Part shown: positions 1 to 5,606 of the stretch, one piece after another
Numbering within the stretch: position 1 is the first letter of the stretch
Layout: each line of letters opens with the position of its first letter
Source of the DNA: Lachnospiraceae bacterium
GTDB taxonomy: Bacteria > Bacillota > Clostridia > Lachnospirales > Lachnospiraceae
NCBI GenBank assembly: GCA_003446735.1
Contig: DMCJ01000055.1
Location: forward strand, 1-11,255
Direction of reading: 5' to 3'
DNA length: 11,255 bases
Translations under genes and position numbers: made by a program
Notes under the pieces: model-generated
Told to the model about the DNA's origin: nothing
Seen by the model: the letters and a program-made list of their open reading frames with translations, nothing else
The model's database searches: none

Positions 1-388
1 GAAACGAAAATTTTCAGGCGGAACATAATATCACATGTGTCACAGAAAAATGAGTGATTTTTGACCGGATCAGTCTCCAAAACATTGAAAGCAAATGTTA
101 CATAACGCAGTATAGATGCAGCACGTTATTCTATGGCGTGCAATCAGGAAAGAATTAAATTACAAAGGTATTAAATCGCATAAAATATCATGCGCAATTT
201 TATATCTTCAAAATCATATGTTTTGGAAAAGATGCCCAAAATCCGCGGCCTCGGAAAGCAACCTCGAATTAAATCAAATTTTAAACCGGGTATTTTCATC
301 CTAAAGGATGACATTCGAAAAGAGCAGGCGATTCTGCGCTGCTCTCCCCGATAGATAGCTGAACTACGGTGTTATTAAATTAATGGTG
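1..388. other. Gene-free stretch with small palindromes
   Basis: No credible gene is seen here. The only longer plus-strand reading frame (116-304) has no Shine-Dalgarno sequence before its ATG and resembles no family I recognise. The stretch is AT-rich and holds several small dyads. CACATGTG at 32-39 overlaps TGTGTCACA at 36-44. The arms CGCAT/ATGCG (177-181 and 190-194) interleave with ATAAAAT/ATTTTAT (180-186 and 197-203), so the two stems exclude each other. TCATCC/GGATGA (296-301 and 306-311) closes a TAAA loop. The last 70 bases probably form the 3' end of the DUF3048 transcript. The rest may include the upstream region of a gene beyond the left edge. A minus-strand extended -10-like TGATATTAT (33-25) exists, but no matching -35 was found. 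Confidence 0.5.
317..345 (-). terminator. Probable intrinsic terminator after the DUF3048 gene
   Basis: The arms AGAGCAG (321-327) and CTGCTCT (339-345) are perfectly complementary, and a further CG/CG pairing inside them skips one bulged base and leaves a six-base loop. Read on the minus strand, the hairpin runs into TTTT followed by CGAATG, so the T-run is short. It lies 44 bases past the stop codon of the lipoprotein gene, the right place to end that transcript. No T-run follows on the plus strand. Efficiency is uncertain because of the short T-tract. Confidence 0.5.
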
Positions 389-1570
389 TTATTGAATCTT
401 TAAAGCAGACCAGTTATCGGCAGGACATAGGGTTATGTAGGTCTTTCCGGTGTTGATCCTGATCTCCTGTCCGTCGGGTCCGTAGAACTTCGTCGGATAG
501 ATGTCATCCTGCTTTGACCAGGTAAGCGGGATCGCTTTTCCGCCTGTGCAATAGTATCCGCTCATTCCGCTTGACTGCTTTACGAAGAAGTTCATATATC
601 CGTTCTTGTCAAGCTGTTCGTGCTTACATTCCTGGATGATTACATTTTCGAATTCCATATAAGATCCGCTTGCTGCGTCCTTATATTCTTTTCCGTATTC
701 TGAATAGCGATACTTACCGGTCTCGGGAACGTAGGTAAGCTTGCTGTGATTGTGTTCGTAGGGAAGTTCGATAAGTGTGCAGTCAATCGCACCCGAAACT
801 CCGTCAAGACTTATGGGATTTGCTCTTGAAGCAAACTGGAAATGCTGGCCACCCTGATAATATTTATTATACTCGGTGGACATGTTATTTCCGTCAAATC
901 TCTTTTGAACCTCCCCTTTTGTTATATATTCCGTAAACTCCCTCGATTTACCGTTATCGATCCTGGCGAAACCGCCGGAGAAGTTATCAACATAAGGATT
1001 CTTTAAGAACATATCGATGTAGAAAGGACCACCGTCATGGCAGACAACAGCATTATATTCAGGTGCGATCTGAAGGTTCGTTGTACGCGTACTTCTGATA
1101 CTTCCTATACGATCCACATTTCCCCAGTCCTTATACAGACACATGAAACGGGTTATCCTTCCGTTAGCCGTTGAATTCATCATCTCATAGACTATATCGG
1201 CCTGAGCAGTACCGAAGTGAGGAAGGGCTGTGAGCTCATTGTCGACCATGACAGCGATCGGTCTCTGATTCTGGATCGCCTGATCTATCCACTCATTGGT
1301 AAGCTCACTCCTGTAGCATCCGGGAACGGGCTCCTCGTCATCTTCATAGACCTGGGGACCGTCGGTATGCTTTGATCCGGGCTCATTGCCTGCAGCGCCT
1401 GCTTCACCTGCTGTAGTAGTTGTAGGACCGACTACCGTAACTTCGATCTCATCGGTGGGAGACTCCTCTCCTGCCTCTTCATCTTCTTTTCCGCAAGCCG
1501 CAAGCATGATGGAAAGCCCTAAAATACCTGCGAAAATGCTGTATTTTTTAATTAAACTCTTATGATACAT
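389..1570 (-). CDS. DUF3048 (YerB-family) lipoprotein
   Basis: Predicted surface lipoprotein of 393 residues. The N-terminus has basic residues, a hydrophobic stretch and the lipobox LAAC with the lipidated cysteine at residue 26. An acidic, Thr/Ala/Gly-rich linker of about 60 residues follows. The N-terminal DUF3048 domain begins near residue 100 and shows RPIAVMVDN, QADIVYE, GRITRFMCLY and the IGSIRSTR segment, with CHDGGP further on. A C-terminal DUF3048 half carries the Trp/Lys-rich end and INTGKTYITL. Bacillus YerB belongs to the same family; its biochemical role is not established to my knowledge. A GTG twelve bases upstream (1582) is in frame, but GGAG at 1577-1580 sits six bases before the ATG at 1570, and the GTG overlaps that Shine-Dalgarno sequence, so I chose the ATG. 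It follows mscL by 75 bases with no evident terminator, suggesting co-transcription. Confidence 0.9.
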   Translation of the reverse strand: MYHKSLIKKYSIFAGILGLSIMLAACGKEDEEAGEESPTDEIEVTVVGPTTTTAGEAGAAGNEPGSKHTDGPQVYEDDEEPVPGCYRSELTNEWIDQAIQNQRPIAVMVDNELTALPHFGTAQADIVYEMMNSTANGRITRFMCLYKDWGNVDRIGSIRSTRTTNLQIAPEYNAVVCHDGGPFYIDMFLKNPYVDNFSGGFARIDNGKSREFTEYITKGEVQKRFDGNNMSTEYNKYYQGGQHFQFASRANPISLDGVSGAIDCTLIELPYEHNHSKLTYVPETGKYRYSEYGKEYKDAASGSYMEFENVIIQECKHEQLDKNGYMNFFVKQSSGMSGYYCTGGKAIPLTWSKQDDIYPTKFYGPDGQEIRINTGKTYITLCPADNWSALKIQ

Positions 1571-1590
1571 TCTTATCTCCACTAATTGCT

Positions 1591-1608
1591 GCCGACACCA
1601 CTGTCAGC
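1591..1608 (-). other. Hairpin between mscL and the lipoprotein gene
   Basis: The two seven-base arms 1591-1597 and 1602-1608 pair around a four-base loop. The third pair is a C/A mismatch as plus-strand RNA but a G-U wobble as minus-strand RNA, which fits a structure made in the minus-strand transcript. No T-run follows it on the minus strand, so it does not look like an intrinsic terminator. It could instead be an RNA-stability or processing element that sets different levels of the two proteins. This is a weak call based only on pairing. Confidence 0.3.
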
Positions 1609-1645
1609 GATCACCTTTTACAACAAAACAATAACTACCGAAAAT

Positions 1646-2068
1646 TTATGCTTCAAGATCAGATGTGCAGTAAGGGCACTTAACAGCCTTGATGTTGATC
1701 TCACTCTGGCATTTAGGGCAGATCTTGGTGGTAGGATCTTCCTTCTCTTTCTTCTTGCCAAGAGCGGTTGCTTTGTTTATTGCCTTAAGCATCGCAAAAA
1801 GTATAAGAGCGATGATAAGGAAATTAACTACCGCTGAAATGAATGCGCCGTAGGTAAATGCAGCGCCGTTTATAACAAACTGACCGCCGATCGAAACACC
1901 GTCCTCGGAAGAAGTTCCGGTTAACGCCTGGATAAGAGGGGTGATAAAGCTGTCGGTAAGCGCTGTAACTATATTTCCGAAAGCGGCACCGATGATAACA
2001 CCGACCGCCATGTCCATTACATTTCCTTTTAAGGCAAATTCCTTAAATTCAGTCATGAATTTCTTCAT
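1646..2068 (-). CDS. mscL: Large-conductance mechanosensitive channel MscL with C-terminal zinc ribbon
   Basis: Osmotic safety-valve channel of the cytoplasmic membrane, a homopentamer that opens under membrane tension. The 140-residue product starts MKKFMTEFKEFALKGN and continues NVMDMAVGVIIGAAF, the amphipathic N-terminal helix and pore-lining TM1 (about residues 15-45) typical of the family. A short extracellular loop follows, then TM2 (about 73-98) and a basic cytoplasmic segment. The last 25 residues hold CPKC and CPYC (C117, C120, C131, C134), a four-cysteine zinc ribbon that E. coli MscL (136 residues) lacks. The frame is open 37 codons further upstream, but GGGAGG at 2077-2082 lies eight bases before the ATG at 2068, and the longer version would run through the promoter, so the short start is chosen. 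It is the first gene of its unit and is followed by the DUF3048 lipoprotein gene. Confidence 0.96.
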   Translation of the reverse strand: MKKFMTEFKEFALKGNVMDMAVGVIIGAAFGNIVTALTDSFITPLIQALTGTSSEDGVSIGGQFVINGAAFTYGAFISAVVNFLIIALILFAMLKAINKATALGKKKEKEDPTTKICPKCQSEINIKAVKCPYCTSDLEA

Positions 2069-2076
2069 TGATATTT

Positions 2077-2082
2077 CCTCCC
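2077..2082 (-). promoter_or_regulatory. Strong ribosome binding site of mscL (GGGAGG)
   Basis: On the minus strand GGGAGG lies eight bases before the ATG at 2068. It decides the mscL start: the 37-codon upstream extension of the open frame has no such site and would overlap the -10 element. Confidence 0.85.
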
Positions 2083-2110
2083 TGACATTACTAAATATAG
2101 TGTTTGCGGC

Positions 2111-2139
2111 ATCGGGGCGAAAAATAAAGCCCGAACGAT
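2111..2139 (-). other. Possible hairpin in the mscL leader RNA
   Basis: In the predicted 5' untranslated region, ATCG and GGGC separated by TTC can pair with GCCC followed by CGAT, around a ten-base AT-rich loop. The result is a two-part stem with a three-base bulge near the 5' end of the transcript. It does not match a riboswitch class that I recognise and no anti-terminator partner is apparent. It might protect the transcript's 5' end. Low confidence. Confidence 0.25.
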
Positions 2140-2150
2140 CCACAAAAAAT

Positions 2151-2179
2151 ATTATACAACATTTAGTAGGGCATGGCAA
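2151..2179 (-). promoter_or_regulatory. Sigma-A-type promoter of mscL
   Basis: On the minus strand TTGCCA (2179-2174) is followed by a 17-base spacer and a perfect TATAAT (2156-2151). This is five of six matches to the -35 consensus, a full -10 match and ideal spacing. Transcription should begin near 2144, giving a leader of about 75 bases before mscL. The promoter lies between the terminator of the upstream unit and mscL, so mscL and the lipoprotein gene form an independent unit driven by the housekeeping sigma factor. Confidence 0.85.
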
Positions 2180-2209
2180 GCAAAAATCAAAATATCGTGG
2201 CTATAAAGT

Positions 2210-2239
2210 AAAAAAAATACCGCCCCTTTCGGAGCGGTA
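2210..2239 (-). terminator. Intrinsic terminator ending the carB-mecA block
   Basis: Read on the minus strand, a GC-rich hairpin (2239-2218; nine-step stem with one internal mismatch, loop GAAA) is followed directly by eight Ts (2217-2210). It begins 33 bases past the mecA stop codon and just before the mscL promoter. Both halves of a classical Rho-independent terminator are present. Confidence 0.9.
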
Positions 2240-2271
2240 AAATCTGTTAAATTATGTAAACCACAACATGT

Positions 2272-3084
2272 CTATCCTCTAATCTTAGAGAGCGCATTCT
2301 TCCCGATAAGGCATTCGCAGTGTTCCTTTACATAGGATATGCCCTCTTCCCTATCTGACACGAGCGTCGCATATTCATGAGCGGATAAAACTACCTTTGC
2401 GAAATTCTGAGGTGTAACCTTTTTGCCGTCTATGCAAAGATAATATTTCGAGGAATCATTGTCCTTATAAAGTCCGGATCTTATGCCTTTAAGATCACCT
2501 AAAGATGAAGCATATTCCATGACCTGACCTATATGATCAAAGACAAATATCCTTATGGCACTTCTGTCACTTCCGCTGTTAGCGGCGATCCTTCCGCGCT
2601 TGGCACTCTCGCTCTCCTTAGGCCGGATCCTTCCGCTTCCTATGCCGCTTCCGGTTCCGTTCTCATTTTCAGAGTTCCTTACGTTCTTTTCGACTTCTTT
2701 TTTGATATTATCTAAAAGTTTTGCGAAAAAGCCCATCTGTTCATCGCTCGAGCTTTTGTCTATCTTCTTAAACACTTCATCATCGATCGGAACTCCGCCG
2801 TAATCCCTGAGGCCCTTTAAAAGACCGGCAAGGTCGAATTTCTGATGTTCGGATAAAAAGATCGTAAGACCGTTGCTTCCCGCAGGCGCGATCTGAAGAG
2901 TCGTCAACTGTCCGTCGGGCTTATAATCAACGGCGATCTCGGCCTGTCTTACGATCTCCTGTAAGAGCTCCATGGCAGATTCGCTCCTTGTGAAAAAGTC
3001 CTCGATAGAGACATCAAATTCATTCAGATCCGCTTCAGTAACTTCACATTTTACCATATGTTCACTTATTCTTATAAATTCCAT
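2272..3084 (-). CDS. mecA: MecA-family adaptor protein for ClpC
   Basis: Adaptor that delivers substrate proteins to the ClpC/ClpP protease and helps ClpC oligomerise; it was first known in Bacillus as a competence regulator. It is unrelated to the beta-lactam resistance gene of the same name. The 270-residue product has the family layout. An N-terminal substrate-binding domain (about 1-80; MEFIRISEHMVKCEVTEADL, EDFF, DGQL) is followed by a long linker containing a charged stretch and a Gly/Ser-rich segment (about 135-175). The C-terminal ClpC-binding domain (about 177-262) shows IRIFVFDHIGQVMEYA, SGLYKDN, YYLCIDG and FAKVVLSAHEYATL. Bacillus MecA is somewhat shorter (about 218 residues); the difference lies mainly in the linker. 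The start at 3084 has AGGA about nine bases upstream, inside an imperfect repeat. It is the last gene of its unit, followed by a strong terminator. Targets cannot be read from the sequence. Confidence 0.87.
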   Translation of the reverse strand: MEFIRISEHMVKCEVTEADLNEFDVSIEDFFTRSESAMELLQEIVRQAEIAVDYKPDGQLTTLQIAPAGSNGLTIFLSEHQKFDLAGLLKGLRDYGGVPIDDEVFKKIDKSSSDEQMGFFAKLLDNIKKEVEKNVRNSENENGTGSGIGSGRIRPKESESAKRGRIAANSGSDRSAIRIFVFDHIGQVMEYASSLGDLKGIRSGLYKDNDSSKYYLCIDGKKVTPQNFAKVVLSAHEYATLVSDREEGISYVKEHCECLIGKNALSKIRG

Positions 3085-3173
3085 AAGATCACATCCTATC
3101 CGGTGACAGAGCCGTCACATTTACTTCCTGTCCGTGCCACATGTTCCGTCACATTTACATCCTGTCAGGTGCC
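3084..3173 (-). repeat. Three imperfect tandem units across the argS end and argS-mecA gap
   Basis: On the minus strand, unit A (3173-3146, 28 bases) begins GGCACCTGACAGGATG and unit B (3138-3112, 27 bases) begins GGCACGGACAGGAAG; both end GTAAATGTGACGG. They differ at only a few positions and by one indel. A more diverged unit C (3107-3085) begins GTCACCGGATAGGATG and ends at the mecA ATG. The period is about 31-35 bases. Unit A contains the last codons and the TAA stop of argS. Each unit has an AGGA Shine-Dalgarno-like core, and that of unit C serves as the mecA ribosome binding site. A GTGAC/GTCAC dyad (3103-3107 and 3114-3118) spans the B/C border. Confidence 0.7.
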
Positions 3174-4978
3174 GAAAATCCCAGCACATCGATACAGTTT
3201 TCCATCACTTTCTTGCAAAGGGATAAAAGTGCAATATATCCCTCTTTCTTTTTTTCGTCACTTTCTCCCAAAACCTTAACCTCATGATAAAAACGGTTAA
3301 ATGCATTTGAAAGATCATATACATATGCGCATATCCTGTTGGGCGCGTAATCTTCGCAGGCTTTCCTCATGTTTTCGGAAAATGATGCAACAAAGAGCAT
3401 GAGCGCTTTTTCCTCGTTACTTTCAGGTTCATTAAACATAAGGGACGAAAGATCTTCTTTTGAAGATGCCTCCTTATATTTTGCAAGGATGGAATTTATC
3501 CTTACGATCGTATAAAGGATATAAGGGCCGGTATCTCCTTCAAATGAAGTGAACCTGTCCGTATCAAATATATAATCCTTGGACGGCTGATTTGAAAGAT
3601 CGCCGTATTTTACGGCCGAAAGCGCGACGATCGCGGCTGTTCGCTTAGCCTCTGCCTCATCCGCTTCGTGATTTTCGGTGATCTTTTTGTACATGTTCTG
3701 TTCAATGTCATCAAGAAGGAATTCAAGCCTCATGACACCGCCGTCCCTTGTCTTAAAGGGCGTTCCGTCGGAGCCGTTTACGGTACCAAAGCCCAAAAAC
3801 TTAAGGAGCGTTTTGTCGCTTACAAGTCCGGTCTTCTTAGCGCATCTGAAGACCTGGGTAAAATACAATTCCTGCCTCTTATCGACAACATAGATGATCC
3901 TGTCGGGATCATATTCCCTTACTCTTTCCTTTATGGTCGCAAGATCGGTCGTATTATAAAGACTGGCCCCGTCGCTCTTTAATATCATGCAGGGAGGGAC
4001 TTCTCTCTGATCGCTTTCCTCTTTTACATCCACAACCAAAGCGCCATCGGACTCATAAGCAAGCCCGGATGCTTTCATATCTAAGACCATGCCGGGGATA
4101 ACATCATGAACGCTGCTCTCACCGTTCCAGAGTTCAAACGAAACATTGAGCCTTTCATAGTTTTTCTTAAGATCCGAGACCGAAACATTTATAATATGAT
4201 CCCAGAGCGCTCTGTAGCCCCTTACTCCGTCCTGAAGTAATTTGGTTGCCTCCATGGCTTTATCCTTAAAGATCTCGCCTTCCTTCTTCCTTTCAAGAAA
4301 AGCTTCCTCGGATTCGTCTTCATTTTTCTTTGGCTTGCTCTTTGCGGAAGCCGTAGGATAAATCTCCTCGAGTTCTGCTATCGTAAAAGGCGCCTCTTTT
4401 GGATATTCCCCGGTAAAGTTTTCATCAAAATAGGGAAGATCCGGCTTTCTTTCCTTTAACTCCGCGATGATAAGGCCCATCTGAAGGCCCCAGTCGCCCA
4501 TATGGATATCGCCGATCACATCGTGACCGTTAAATTTAAATATCCTCTTTATGCTCTCTCCGATAACGGCAGAGCGAAGATGCCCCACATGAAGGGGCTT
4601 TGCAACATTAGGTCCGCCGTAATCGATTATGACCTTCTCTTTTTTCTCCGCCTCTTCAAATCCGCATTTATCCGAAGATGACATTTCGGATACATAGGAT
4701 GAGATGAAACTCTTTTTAATATTGATATTTAAAAAGCCGGGCTTTACGGCATTAACGCTCTCAAAAATATCGGAATCTGCGCAGAGAGCCGCGATCTCTT
4801 CCGCAATCATGATGGGCGCCTTATGCGCACTTCTTGCAAGCGCCATCGCGCCGTTACACTGAAATTCGCAAAGATCGGGTCTGTCGGATAGTTTAACCAT
4901 TCCGTTTTCCCTGTCGTATCCGGCCTTTTCAAACGCCTTCTTCATTTCTTCTGAAATTATGTAAACCAGCTCTTTCAT
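3155..4978 (-). CDS. argS: Arginyl-tRNA synthetase
   Basis: Class I aminoacyl-tRNA synthetase that attaches arginine to tRNA-Arg in the cytoplasm, using ATP. The 607-residue product is within the usual family length. It has the N-terminal additional domain (about 1-95), then GGPNVAKPLHVGHLRSAVIG with the HIGH-type signature HVGH at 130-133 and GDIHMGDWGLQMG in the catalytic core. The KMSK-like loop is the relaxed PFKTRDGG (407-414), as is common in bacterial ArgRS. The C-terminal DALR anticodon-binding domain (from about 479, FEGDTGPYILYTIVRI) ends in the typical APDRM. The ATG at 4978 has GGTGA six bases before AGAAAG-ATG, all inside the end of queH. The gene overlaps queH by 50 bases. Its TAA stop is followed in frame by ATG-TGA, a backup stop within the repeat region. 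It appears complete and functional. Confidence 0.97.
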   Translation of the reverse strand: MKELVYIISEEMKKAFEKAGYDRENGMVKLSDRPDLCEFQCNGAMALARSAHKAPIMIAEEIAALCADSDIFESVNAVKPGFLNINIKKSFISSYVSEMSSSDKCGFEEAEKKEKVIIDYGGPNVAKPLHVGHLRSAVIGESIKRIFKFNGHDVIGDIHMGDWGLQMGLIIAELKERKPDLPYFDENFTGEYPKEAPFTIAELEEIYPTASAKSKPKKNEDESEEAFLERKKEGEIFKDKAMEATKLLQDGVRGYRALWDHIINVSVSDLKKNYERLNVSFELWNGESSVHDVIPGMVLDMKASGLAYESDGALVVDVKEESDQREVPPCMILKSDGASLYNTTDLATIKERVREYDPDRIIYVVDKRQELYFTQVFRCAKKTGLVSDKTLLKFLGFGTVNGSDGTPFKTRDGGVMRLEFLLDDIEQNMYKKITENHEADEAEAKRTAAIVALSAVKYGDLSNQPSKDYIFDTDRFTSFEGDTGPYILYTIVRINSILAKYKEASSKEDLSSLMFNEPESNEEKALMLFVASFSENMRKACEDYAPNRICAYVYDLSNAFNRFYHEVKVLGESDEKKKEGYIALLSLCKKVMENCIDVLGFSAPDRM

Positions 4979-5606
4979 CTTTCTTCACCGTCTCTTTTTT
5001 ACTGAATTCGCATCCGCAGTAATTCTGCCTGTAAAGGTCATACTCTTTGGAAAGCTCTATGGATCTTTTATATCCTTCGTTTTTCTTAAAATCGGAGGGC
5101 AGGAATCTTACTCCGTATTTCTCGCCGCACATCCTTCCGATCTCATTTAACTTTTCCGCATTCTTTAAAGGGCTTATCGTAAGGGTCGTCGTGAAATAAT
5201 CAAACCCGCCTTTAAAGGCAAGAAAAGCCGCTTCATTTAAACGAAGGGCGTAACATATAAAACATCTTTCTGTTCCTTCTTTGTCCTCTTCATGCCCCTT
5301 TACGGCCTCAAGGAATACTTCCGGCTCATATCTTCCTTTCACAAGATCGATCTCATACTTTAACTTTCCGGAAGAATTTAATATATTTATAAGCCTCTCT
5401 TCTTCATTAACCCTTTTTTCATATTCAGACGATATCGTGATGTTCGGATTATAGTAAAAGGCCGTTATCTTAAAGTGATCGGCTAAATATGTAAGGCAGT
5501 AACTCGAACACGGGGCGCAGCAGCAATGAAGAAATAATCTCTTTCCGTCGCTCATTGGATCGGCTATTATCTTTTCAAGCTCCTTTTGATAATTTACCTT
5601 GTTCAC
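4929..5606 (-). CDS. queH: Epoxyqueuosine reductase QueH
   Basis: Catalyses the last step of queuosine synthesis, reducing epoxyqueuosine to queuosine in the anticodon wobble position of GUN-decoding tRNAs; it is the cobalamin-independent alternative to QueG. The 225-residue product carries the QueH (former DUF208) motifs: HCCCAPCSSY (27-36), YYNPNI and EYEKR, CFICYALRL (115-123), FDYFTTTLTISPLKN (135-149), DFKKNEGYKRS, and YRQNYCGCEFS near the C-terminus (C197, C199). The paired N-terminal cysteines and the CxxC are the expected iron-sulfur and metal ligands. The start is a GTG at 5606 with GGGAG ten bases upstream; it overlaps the stop of the EAL gene as GTGA, which suggests coupled translation. 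The last 16 or so residues lie in the overlap with argS and look like a non-conserved tail. Confidence 0.95.
   Translation of the reverse strand: MNKVNYQKELEKIIADPMSDGKRLFLHCCCAPCSSYCLTYLADHFKITAFYYNPNITISSEYEKRVNEEERLINILNSSGKLKYEIDLVKGRYEPEVFLEAVKGHEEDKEGTERCFICYALRLNEAAFLAFKGGFDYFTTTLTISPLKNAEKLNEIGRMCGEKYGVRFLPSDFKKNEGYKRSIELSKEYDLYRQNYCGCEFSKKETVKKDERAGLHNFRRNEEGV

Noticed and set aside
25..33. Extended -10-like element TGATATTAT on the minus strand
   Set aside because: No acceptable -35 lies at 16-18 bases, and any served gene lies outside the window, so it was not called as a promoter.
31..44. CRP-like palindrome (TCACATGTGTCACA)
   Set aside because: The half-sites do not have the TGTGA-N6-TCACA spacing, and nothing in the window indicates a regulated promoter at this site.
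116..304. Plus-strand open frame of 62 codons in the left intergenic region
   Set aside because: There is no Shine-Dalgarno sequence before the ATG, no recognisable motif and unusual composition, and it overlaps the hairpin region downstream of the lipoprotein gene.
1571..1582. GTG at 1582 as the start of the lipoprotein gene
   Set aside because: It overlaps the GGAG ribosome binding site that serves the ATG at 1570 and has no site of its own.
3084..3173. Possible CRISPR array
   Set aside because: There are only three diverged units, no spacer-like unique sequence of uniform length between identical repeats, and no cas gene nearby.
3700..3760. Missing canonical KMSK motif in ArgRS (reads FKTRDGG)
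   Set aside because: Relaxed KMSK loops are normal in bacterial arginyl-tRNA synthetases; this is not a sign of inactivation.
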